This document shows, piece after piece, positions 13,216 through 24,150 of a DNA stretch of 64,000 bases; position 1 is the first letter of the stretch; each line of letters starts with the position of its first letter. The notes under the pieces were generated by a model that was not told the DNA's origin, did no database searches, and saw only the letters and a program-made list of their open reading frames with translations. This DNA is from Sapria himalayana (taxonomy: Eukaryota; Streptophyta; Magnoliopsida; Malpighiales; Rafflesiaceae), in contig JAREIK010017140.1 of the NCBI GenBank assembly GCA_029783825.1, positions 1 to 64,000 of the forward strand, written 5' to 3'. A program made the translations under genes and the position numbers.

Positions 13216-14128
13216 AAAAGGAAAATAAACATAAACTATACTGAATGAAATGAGAAGATCTATGCTCTTCCCAAAAAGGAGGTGGGGCTTGGTTTCTCTA
13301 GTTTAGGACATTTAGCAGAAGTATGGGATTGCAAAAGATGGTGGAGCATAAGAGAAAATAACAATCTAGGCAAGTTATATGAGATCTAAATACTTGGTTA
13401 ATAATGACACAAATAAGATAAAAAAGTTAAGCAATGAATCTCAATTATGGAAACAAACACTAAAACAAAAAGTAGTAGATAAGCATTCAGTATTAATAAA
13501 TTCGGCTAGAAATGGAAATTAAATGAGGAAGGAATATTCTCTCTAAAATCAACCAAGAATCTAGTTAGGAATAGAAAACATCCACAAGAAGTGTGGAAAT
13601 GGTATTGGAATAATAATTCATTTAAAATTCACTTATTCTCATGGAAAACACTATCTAACATTATTTCATTAGACATATGTATACAAAAAAAGGCATAAAT
13701 TTAGCTTCTAGATGTGAATGTGCAAAGTAAATATAGAATCCTCAGATCATCTATTTCACAGGGAAAATTAGCTTCAAAGATATGAGAAAATTTTGAGAAG
13801 GAAATGGGCTTGAAATGTAAAAATCAAACCCTTAAAAGCAGAATTCTAACATGGATGAGGGGGCCTAAAGATAAATTTACACAAAGATGGCTCCAAAACA
13901 CCATTCCACCTCTAATAGTATGGTGAATATGGAAAGAAAGAAATAAAAGTCGGTACAAGAATATAAAAATGAAAATAGAAGACAGAGAGAAATATTAAAA
14001 AAGAAATAATTACTATATTAGAAGTTTTCCCGTTAAAAAATCTTACATGTATAGAAAACAAAGACAATATAGATAGATAGCAATTAAGAATCTTAAAACC
14101 TAAACCTTTTAAGTTTATAAACATTCAC

Positions 14129-14638
14129 TTGAACAAACACTCAAAGAACTCGCTAACTCTTAATACAGATGAAAGTTTTAAGAGAGAAATGGGTATCACT
14201 GGAGGTGGTGGAATGCTGAAAGTCTCTGAAGGCAAGGTGCTATGGGCATACACTAGAAAATTGACAGTAAGCACTCCCCTACAAGCAGAAATTCTTGCTT
14301 TCATGTTAGGTCTAAAATTGTGCAAAACTAAAAACTTAAAAAATATACAAATTCAAGTGGACACATTAACCTTAGTAGGTATAATTAAAAGACAAAAATT
14401 GCTATGGAAATATATAAATGAGGTAGAGGAAATTAATCAACTAGTAATGGAATTAAACAGCAATATAAAACAAATTTTTAGAGAATTCAATCAAGCTGCT
14501 GATAAGTTAGCTCAAGATGGAAAAAAATTAGGAAATCAAGACTTTGAAGAATATAATATCCCGAATAAATATAGAGGCATCCTCACATTAGATGAAACAA
14601 CATTCCCTATAATTAAGAAAATTAAAGATAATAGGTAA
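14129..14638 (+). pseudogene. LINE copy 2: intact RNase H domain at the C-terminus
   Basis: An uninterrupted 169-codon frame, the best preserved RNase H in the window. The four catalytic acids are visible: Asp in LTLNTDESF, Glu in LQAEILAF, Asp in IQVDTLTL, and Asp in NQAADKLAQDG. The glycine loop ITGGGGM is kept. It ends in PIIKKIKDNR and a TAA. There is no ATG at its start: it is the surviving tail of a longer dead reading frame, preceded by zf-RVT traces (LASRCEC near 13700). The stretch 13215-14128 is the decayed link domain. Confidence 0.85.
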
Positions 14639-14852
14639 ACACTTTTATATTATCATATATATTAACATATATTACTTTTATATTATCATATTTGATGTAC
14701 AAATTTCTAGAAAGGAGAAACCTCAACTCAACACATCCCGGTCCCGTGAGATGTGCACATAAGAATAGGTTACAAGCTTACCTAATCCCGGTCTTGGGGG
14801 ATGTGCTCTTATATGATAACTTCCACAATAAGGAATGCAGCATAAAAATCTC

Positions 14853-16375
14853 CACAACAAGAAAATATCAATTTAGCTTGGAAAATTTAGCTAGGGATCT
14901 TTTCCTAGCTAAATTACAAGGATTAGCTAGGGAATAGGAAAAGATTTTTAATTTTACATTGAAATAAAAAGTTGGGACGGAATAGCGATGGAATTGGTCG
15001 ATTGAAAAATTTTTGATTCTATATTTTTCGTAAATTTACTCACAATGAAAAGATGGAAATTTAACGACAGTTTTAACGATGTAATTTTTCTAGCTAACTA
15101 TATCCAGACATAATCCGTCATTAGTGTTTTTATAAAGTCAACACAAAGAAAAGAGAGCAATTTAGTGATAGAGTTAACGATGGATTTAGCGATAAAATTT
15201 CTCTAGTTAATTAGATCAAGATATAATCTGTCACTAATATTTTTATAAATTCTGTGCAAAGAAAAGTAGGGAATTTCACAACATATTTAGATGAAATTTC
15301 TTTAGCTAATTAGATCCAGACATAATTCGTTACTAACATTTTCATAAATTCCACGCAAAGAAAAGTAGATAATTTAGTGACGTATTTAGTGACAAATTTA
15401 GCGACTAAATTTATCTAGCTAATTAGATCTAGACATAATCTATCGCTAAATAATTATCTAAATTTATTTTTTTATAATTTTATATATAATTGGAAGCAAT
15501 AATTTCTTAAATATTTATTTTCTAAAAATATATGCATTTAGCTAGAGATTTTCCCTAGCTATTTAGGCTTGTGATAATTTTGTCACAAGTTTTTAATAAT
15601 TTAATTTTTTAGCATTATTTATTGTAATATTTTATGAAATTTTCTATATTAAAGGTATGTCATGATCTATAGATGAGTGATCCTTGAAAGAAACTATCTC
15701 CTCGTATAATTATAAAAATAGGATATTATAAAAAAATATTTCATAAATAATACATACGAATAAAAATTTTTATTAAATAGGACTATAATAACTATTTTTT
15801 TGATTATAAATTAATTAAAAAATTATACGAAATATTTTTCTGATATTTTAATTATGATATTGAATTATTTGAATTAAAAACACTTTATATAATTTATTAT
15901 TTAATTATAATAAATTTTAAAATATTTTAATTAAAAAATAAACATAGATAAAATTACTACTAATAAAAAGCTAAAATTAATAATTATTTAATTAAAAAAA
16001 TTTATAAAAATATATGAATTAATGAAAAAACAAGTAAATATTAATATTATTATTATAATCATAAAATATTTTTATTATTATTGGAATCTTTTAAAAAAAT
16101 AATAACTAAAAGATTTTAAAATTGTGAATTAAAAAAAATCAATTTTTTATAAAATTTAAAAGATAATAAATAGATATTTAAAGATTAATACATAGAAGTT
16201 TTAATTACATCAAAAAAACTTTAATGATTTAAAAAATAAATATCTAAATGTGGTTATTAAATGAACACATCAAAGATTAAAATTTATAATGACTAAAATA
16301 TCAAATTTTATGCTTTTATAATTATTTCATATTATATTAATAATAAATAAATTGAATTCTTAAATATATATATAA
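14853..16375 (+). repeat. CACTA element 1: left inverted arm with subterminal repeats
   Basis: About 1.5 kb that reappears inverted at 22645-24150 and directly at 58165-60150. The outer 700 bp hold repeated TTAGCGA and CTAGCTAATTAGATC words at roughly 60-130 bp spacing. Shared landmarks include TAGATGAGTGATCCTTGAAA (15672) and TTATTTCATATTAT (16324). The inner half is very A+T rich. No gene is visible. Confidence 0.8.
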
Positions 16376-17760
16376 CTAATATATATATATATATATAATA
16401 CTTTATTATTATATAATATTATTTTATTTATTTAAGAAAAAATATCATTTATGGTTAAATAAAAATATTTTTTTTATTTAAATTATTTATTTTTTATAAT
16501 TTTAGTTTACTTTTATATTTTTGTCTCATTATTTTTTATATATTTGCATCCAAATTCTATATTTATAGTTTCCGTGAAAAAAAAATGCTAAGGCATTAAG
16601 CACTTAAAATTTTTTTTATCTTTCAATAAGGAAGAGAGGAGAAGCAAGATGGGACTACGGGAGCAACATACAACAAATATTCTAACAAACATTTTATTTA
16701 AAATTTTCTAAAAACATGTTTTTAATATTTATATAAATATTATATCAGAAAAGCCTATATATGTTATAAAATATAAATTATGGAAATTTATAATTTATTT
16801 ATAAAATTTATAAAAATAGAATTAATGAAAGTTATTTTAAAAATAATCATAAATTAGTTTTTTTGATTAAATTGAAAATAACAAATTTAAAAAATCTTGG
16901 TTTGGGATCGGGTGCTGGAATTACAAAAATTTTCAAACATTACCATATTTTTGATTAATGACATAAAATATCAAAATAATGTTACCATATTTTTAAGTTA
17001 ATATTTTTTTAAAATTAATGGTGTTGAATACTAATCATATAATAAATTAATTTGTTTCAATTTTTTGAAGTAATTTAATTAAAACCATAGAAATTTCAAA
17101 ATGTTCAATAAAAAATTATAAATATAATAATTTAATCAATTTATTTTGAATTAGATAAAATTTCAACCTAATAGATTATTTATTATTTATTATTTACAAA
17201 CATAAATATAATTTAATCAATATATGTTTACATAAAATTTTGTTGAAAAACATAAATCAAATGATTAAATGTATTTGTTGGAGGTGAGATGTGAGAGCTC
17301 ATGCTTTTGCAACTAGCAAGATTTAGTGAGGAAAGGTTCAAGTTGACTTGGGGAGGTGAGCGGAAGAGGATGAGCACATCTTTGAATTGTGTTGCCGCAG
17401 GCTGTGGCAATAGACGATCGAAAGGTTTACGAGGACATCATAGGTCATGTTCATACGAGGCATAGTTTGGTTTTTACAAAATATTCGGCTTTGATTTTTT
17501 TTAATTTTCCACAATTTTTTTTTCTTTTTTCTTTTATTTTCATATTACTTATTTGATTTTGACTCTACACCATTAATAAAACAATAAATGGTTAGTGTAA
17601 ACATTGTTCTTTTACTGTTTAATTTTTAGGATTTTATGGATTTCAAATACTGAATGTTTGCATATTGTTTTCTGCTTCTGTAACTTAATAAAAAAATTAT
17701 GGTTAATGTCTCCTGCTTTTGTAACTTGGAAAAAACGAACTTAATGTTTATGGGTTTTAT
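16376..17760. other. CACTA element 1: A+T-rich interior with two less A+T-rich islands
   Basis: Mostly A+T-rich, starting with a short (TA)n run near 16378-16396. Two islands stand out: 16620-16680 (AAGGAAGAGAGGAGAAGCAA) and 17265-17460, which includes TTGCCGCAGGCTGTGGCAAT. Both have the composition of captured gene pieces, but I recognise no product on either strand. A 60-codon minus-strand frame over the second island matches nothing I know. Confidence 0.4.
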
Positions 17761-18725
17761 ATTTGTTGTCTCCAAATATATTATAAACTGATAACATTAT
17801 ATATAAACTTTTATACATTTATTTAATCATAAAACATTATATATAAATATCTATACTTTAATATATATAAATGTATTACATCATATATATACATTGATAT
17901 GTTTATATAAACATACAATGTTATATATAAATATTTATACATATGTATTAATGTTTATAAATATCTATACAACATTTACATAAAACTATCCATTTATATA
18001 AATTTTTATATAACAATTATATAACATGTAAATCTTTATACTTTTTTGTAAACATTTATATAACAAATTAATTTTTATATAAATAAATAATATTTATATA
18101 AATGTGCTATATATACTATATAATATTTATAAAAGTGTTACATATATTATTATATATAAGTAACATATATAAAAATATTTTAAAAACAAATATTATATCT
18201 AATAGTTGTAGAATAATATAATCATATGCCAATATATATATATATATAGTATTTATAACTATATTTATAATTATGTTAACTATCTTTATACCTATATTTA
18301 TAATAATACATAACTCATTCTTTAACTATATAATTATTTATAACTATATGTATAATTCTATATAACTATATCTCTAACCAAATATACTATATGTATAATA
18401 ATATATAACTATATATAATTGTATTTTATTATATGTATAATTATAAAAACATTATATAAAAAATATCTTTAACTACATACATATTTATAACTATATGTGT
18501 ATAACTATATAAAAATATTTCTATAACTATCCAATACTCTAGATAATTAAATATACCTATTTGTAACTATGTATAAATATATGTATTCAAATAATTAAAT
18601 CAATATATTTGTTTATAACTTTTTATACATTTATGTATAACTACTTATAACAACTTGTACGAATATATCTATTTATAACTATATGTTTAACTATATATAA
18701 CTCTATTTTTAATTATATATACTAT
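17761..18725. repeat. CACTA element 1: TA-rich tandem repeats, left part
   Basis: Degenerate tandem repeats built from AACTATATGTATAAC and ATTTATAT words. They continue as one array after the ARF1 retrocopy, which has split it. The array appears internal to the element, like the different TA-rich array in element 3. Reading frames within it are chance. Confidence 0.7.
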
Positions 18726-18741
18726 AGGTATAAGAACATAT
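18726..18741 (+). repeat. Target-site duplication, left copy (ARF1 retrocopy)
   Basis: AGGTATAAGAACATAT, repeated exactly at 19648-19663 on the other side of the retrocopy. The uninterrupted array sequence near 20099 (TAGGTATAGGAACGTATAAC) shows what the empty site looked like, which supports a true 16-bp duplication. Confidence 0.85.
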
Positions 18742-19647
<906 letters not shown>

Positions 19648-19663
19648 AGGTATAAGAACATAT
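19648..19663 (+). repeat. Target-site duplication, right copy (ARF1 retrocopy)
   Basis: AGGTATAAGAACATAT, identical to 18726-18741. The tandem array resumes directly after it (GACTATAAATAATTG), in register with sibling repeat units near 20120 and 20660. Confidence 0.85.
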
Positions 19664-21200
19664 GACTATAAATAATTGTTTTTTGACTATATGTATAACT
19701 ATAAAAATATTATACATAACTATATGTATACATATATAAAATTACATGTAAAAATCTATATAACTACATGTATAAATATAAGTATAATTATATGTGTAAC
19801 TATATGTATAATCACACTGTACCTATATTTATAATTACATGTATAACAACATACAACATTATGTTTAACTATATGTGTATAACTATATATAAATATTTTT
19901 ATAACTATGTAACACTTTATAGGATTAAATATAACTATATTTGTAACTATGTATACATATATGTATACATATATCTAAATCAATACATTGTTATAACTTT
20001 GTATATATTTATGTATAACTACTTATAACTACTTGTATGAATATATCTATATATAACTATATGTTTAACTATATAACTCTTTTTTAACTATATATATTAT
20101 AGGTATAGGAACGTATAACTATAAATAATTATCTTTGACTACACGTATAACTATAAAAACATTATACATAACTATATTAAAAAATATAATTAATAACATA
20201 TAATTAATATACATTGTTATATATTAGTATATAAAAATGTATTTTACCATTTCTATATTTATCGATAACTATATGTATACATATATAAAATTATATGAAA
20301 AAATATATATACCTACATGTATAAATATATGTATAACTATATGTGTAACTATATGTATAACCACATGTAACTATATTTATAATTACATGTATAACAACAT
20401 ACAACATTTTGTTTAACTAACATGTGTATAACTATATATTATATTTGTATAACTATATAAAACTCTATAAAATTAAAAATAACTATATTTGTGACTATGT
20501 ATACATATATGTAAATCTATATATTTGTTTATAACTTTGTATACATTTATGTATAACTACATATAACTTTGTATGATATATATATATATATATATTATAA
20601 CTATATGTTTAACTATATATAATTATTTATATCTACATATACTATATGTATAATAACATAAACTATAAATAATTATGTCTTACTATATGTATAACTATAA
20701 AAACTTTATACGTAACTATATTTAAATATATAATTTTCAACATATATTAATATACATTTTTATATATTATTATATAAAAATTTATTTTACTTTATCTATA
20801 CCTATACATAATGATATGTATAAATATATAAAATTATATGCAAAAATATATATACTTACATGTATAAATATAAGTCTAACTATATGTGTAACTATATGTA
20901 TAACCACATGTAACTATATTTATAATTACATTTATAACAACATACAACTTATTGTTTTACATTATGTATATATATATAAATATTTGTATAACTATATAAT
21001 ACTCTATATAATTAAATATAACTATATTTGAAACTTTGTATACATATATGTAAATCTATATATTTGTTTAGAACTTTGTATACATTTATGTATAATTACT
21101 TATAGTTACTTGTAAGAATATATCTATATATAACTATATGTTTAACTATATATAATTATTTATAACTATATTTACTATATGTATAATAACATATAACCAT
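19664..21200. repeat. CACTA element 1: TA-rich tandem repeats, right part
   Basis: Continuation of the array split by the retrocopy. Units of about 450-545 bp recur: the ACTATANGTATAANAACATA landmark lies near 19645, 20097, 20641 and 21174. Each unit holds smaller AACTATATGTGTAAC-type words and an ACCACATGTAACTATATTTA segment. Reading frames of 60-90 codons here (Tyr/Ile/Asn-rich) are products of the repeat and not genes. Confidence 0.75.
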
Positions 21201-21412
21201 ACATATATGCACCACTATAATGGGTTGTTCCAGCACAACATGGCCCTATTGACCCCTCTATGTTAGACATTACTCATCAATAATAGTTTTAGTGGTTAAT
21301 GAATCACTGGAGTTGCTTTTAAAGATTCTAATGCTGCTTGCTATATATTTGTGTTTGAATTAGTTTCATCATATTGACATTTTTGCTAAGTGGTGGGTGT
21401 CATGGGGTGTGG

Positions 21413-21643
21413 TTGATTCTGAAGCCTCCTTCCCTTGTTAATGATACCAACCCATACAATGTGTTCAAGCCTCAAGAGAAAGCCCATCGGCTCCATACAA
21501 GATAGGTATGTGGTCTAGTAGTCTTTTATGAAGCAATTAGAAGTTTTACAAGAAAATTTCATAGTCTTGTAAGCTGCTTCTCTTGATGTGTTCAGATGCA
21601 GTGGAGGAAAAATAATTTGTAGTCGCTTGAAAAACTTTATTTG
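21413..21643 (+). pseudogene. Captured fragment of an enhancer-of-polycomb-like gene (two partial exons, one intron)
   Basis: The first partial exon reads LILKPPSLVNDT and then NPYNVFKPQEKAHRLHTR (21449-21502). This closely matches the segment I remember from plant enhancer-of-polycomb-like proteins (NPYNVFRPREKAHRLHTR). A stop (TAG) replaces the last Arg at 21503-21505. A GT...AG intron follows (GTATGT at 21506 to TTCAG ending 21595). The second partial exon reads MQWRKNNL*SLEKL, matching MQRRENNVQSFEKL of the same family. These proteins are subunits of NuA4-type histone acetyltransferase complexes. Because the intron is kept, the piece was taken up as genomic DNA, not through mRNA. The source gene's other exons are absent. 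The preceding 21200-21412 has similar composition and may be more of the gene. Confidence 0.65.
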
Positions 21644-21645
21644 GT

Positions 21646-22640
21646 AATTTATAAATTTATCTTATTGATCAACTATTTCTATTCATAATAGGGATGGGAT
21701 ATAGTGTTGAGATTAATAAGTTATCGAAAAATATTTTTTTTCTATTACTGTTTGTATCTCTTAGAAAAGATTAATAAGTTACACATTCATCTTATCAAAC
21801 ACTTATCTATCACAACCATCCTATGTATATTTTTTTCTTATAAAAAGTAAACATTATGAATCATAAATTGAGTAATTAATTGTTTTTTTAATATTATTTA
21901 TTTTTTTAATCTAACATATATTTTCTATTATACTTTATTTTGGTCAATTGTTTTAGTTATTAAGTTAATAATTTATTTTTAAAAAATTGTCTTTCTTTTG
22001 AATTATAAATCATAAATTTCGAAAATAATTATATTTTAAGAAATTGATTTTTTTAATTTAAAATTAAAGTTACAAATTAAATATTTTATTTTTAAACTTT
22101 TATTTTTAAATTTTTTACTCTCAAACATGTGCTATCTATCTAATTTTCAATTTATATTTTTACTAGTTTCAATTATTAAAAAAATATTATTTATATATAG
22201 CATATACATATATCTATTTTCTTAGTTGTCCTGTCAGCTCATTTATAACCATGACAATAAATATTAACTTAACATTGAATCTTAATGTAATTTTATAGAT
22301 GTAACATATTTACTTTACATCCCACTTATAAAACACATTTGTTATATTACTTTAATATATATATCTTTATTGACATCAAATTATGTCGAAATATTTTCTT
22401 CTTTTATGAAGAACTAAACCAACTATCAAAAAATTATATTATGAATATTTTCTAAATTGATAAATACTTAGTAAAAATATTTTGGTATTCATATTTTTTG
22501 TATGACTTATTTAATCAAGTGTAAATAAGCAGTATTTTGGATATGCATAGAGTAGAGAGAGAGAGAGAGAGAGTGGAGTATCTTTGAAAAAAAGAAAAAT
22601 AATTTTAATAAAAATGAAATATAGTATTTTGGATATATAT
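21646..22640. other. CACTA element 1: A+T-rich interior before the right arm
   Basis: Low-complexity A+T-rich sequence with no coding sense. A pure (GA)n run lies at 22554-22573. Nothing else is recognisable. Confidence 0.5.
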
Positions 22641-22644
22641 AATC

Positions 22645-24150
22645 CACGCATATGGTTATAAATTTCTAAAAATTCATATTAATTTTAATGAAGATAATAT
22701 GAAATAATTTTAAAGGCATAAAATTTTATTTATTTGATATCATTTAGAATTTTTAAAATTCTAAAAATTACATAAAGTGAGAAAAAATTAAAAAATTTAT
22801 ATTTATTATTTTAATAAATACTGAATATTAAAAGCTAATAGTATAAATATTACTCAATTATTTAATTATTATAAATTTTAGTAGGGTCAAACATCTATGT
22901 ATTTATTTTTAAATATCAATTTATTTTCTTTTAAATTTAATGAAAAAATTTAAATTTTTATTATAATTCAAGATTTTTAAATTTTGTAGCAATTATTTTT
23001 TTAAAAGTTTCCTATAATCATAAAATTATTTTAATACTTATAATAATATTACTATTTACTAGTTTATTTATCAATTCAGGTATTTTTGTAATTATTTTCA
23101 ATTTAATCATACAATGAATTATTCTACCTTTATATTAGTAGAAATTTTAATGTATGTTCATATTTTTTTTTAAAATATCTTAAAAATTATTTATAATTAT
23201 AGAATTAATTATTTAATGTTACTTTAATACAAATTTCTAAGGCTTTTTAATTATAAATTTTAGAAAATTTTTTTGTATCATATTTTTATATTTTATTATC
23301 ATAAATATAGTTATTGTTAGTCCTTATTAATATAATTTTTTTTTTGTATTTTTATAATTTTGTAAATTATTATTTATAATATCATAGTTTTATAATTTGC
23401 GAGGAGAATGTATTTTTCAAGGATCGCTCATCTACAGACCATGAAATACATTTAACTAATCAAAATTAAATAAAATATTAAAATAAATAATAAATAATAA
23501 ATTAAAAAAAATTAATCATTAAAGATTGGAGACAAAAATTATTTTCAGGGCAAATAGCTAGGGAAATCTCTAGCTAATGGGTATAGTCTGTGAAAATAAA
23601 ATTTAAGAAATAATTGCTTACAATAAAATATAAAATAGTAAAAAAATTTCAAATAATATTTATAGCATCAAATTTTGTCTCGATATAACTAGCTAGGAAA
23701 AATTCGTCAATAAATCAGTTACTAAATTCATGGTTTTCTTTGTGTGAAATCTATGAAAATATTTGCCACAAAATTGATCTCAATATAATTGATAGGGAAA
23801 ATCAATCGCTAAGTCCATCACTAAATTATTAGTTTTCTTTGAGTAGAAATCTATGAAATATTAGTGATGAAATTTATCTCGATATAATAGGCTAGAGAAA
23901 TACTATCGCTAAATCCTTTGCTACATTTCCATATTTTATTTGCACAGAAATCTATAAAATATTAGCGACGAAAATTTTCAATCAAACATTTTCATCGCTA
24001 ATTTGTCACTAATTAGTCATTAATCCATCACTAGTATTATTTCAATATAAAATCAAAATTCCTTTCTTTCCCTAGATATCCCTCACTATTCTAGCTAGGG
24101 ATTGATTCCTAGCTAAATTTCCCTAGCCAAATTAATATTTTTTTGTAGTG
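22645..24150 (-). repeat. CACTA element 1: right inverted arm with subterminal repeats and terminus
   Basis: Reverse complement of the left arm: GGATCGCTCATCTACAGACC at 23422 pairs with the 15672 landmark, and the CTCTAGCTAATGG and AGAAATAATTGCTTAC segments near 23570-23620 pair with 15490-15560. The outer 600 bp carry TTAGCGA/TCGCTAA and CTAGCTAA words. It ends TTTTTTTGTAGTG at 24150. Confidence 0.8.

Larger units (their letters stand above)
11605..14852 (+). mobile_element. LINE copy 2, 5'-truncated, 3' end lost at the CACTA insertion
   Basis: Starts abruptly out of microsatellite inside the endonuclease region (KWINKPLLINFGNI near 11645-11690, equivalent to KWINSFGNIG in copy 1). It continues through RT, zf-RVT and RNase H to a stop at 14636-14638. 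An AAGAATATGTGGTGTC word occurs twice (11603 and 11683), so there is a small rearrangement near the 5' end. The next 214 bp (14639-14852) do not match the 3' region of other copies and hold two imperfect ATCCCGGTC...GATGTGC repeats. The usual LINE terminus is missing. The CACTA element begins at 14853. Confidence 0.85.

Noticed and set aside
19768..21031. Tyr/Asn/Ile-rich frames between the ARF1 copy and the captured fragment
   Set aside because: They are products of the TA-rich tandem array, with no domain and composition set by the repeat.
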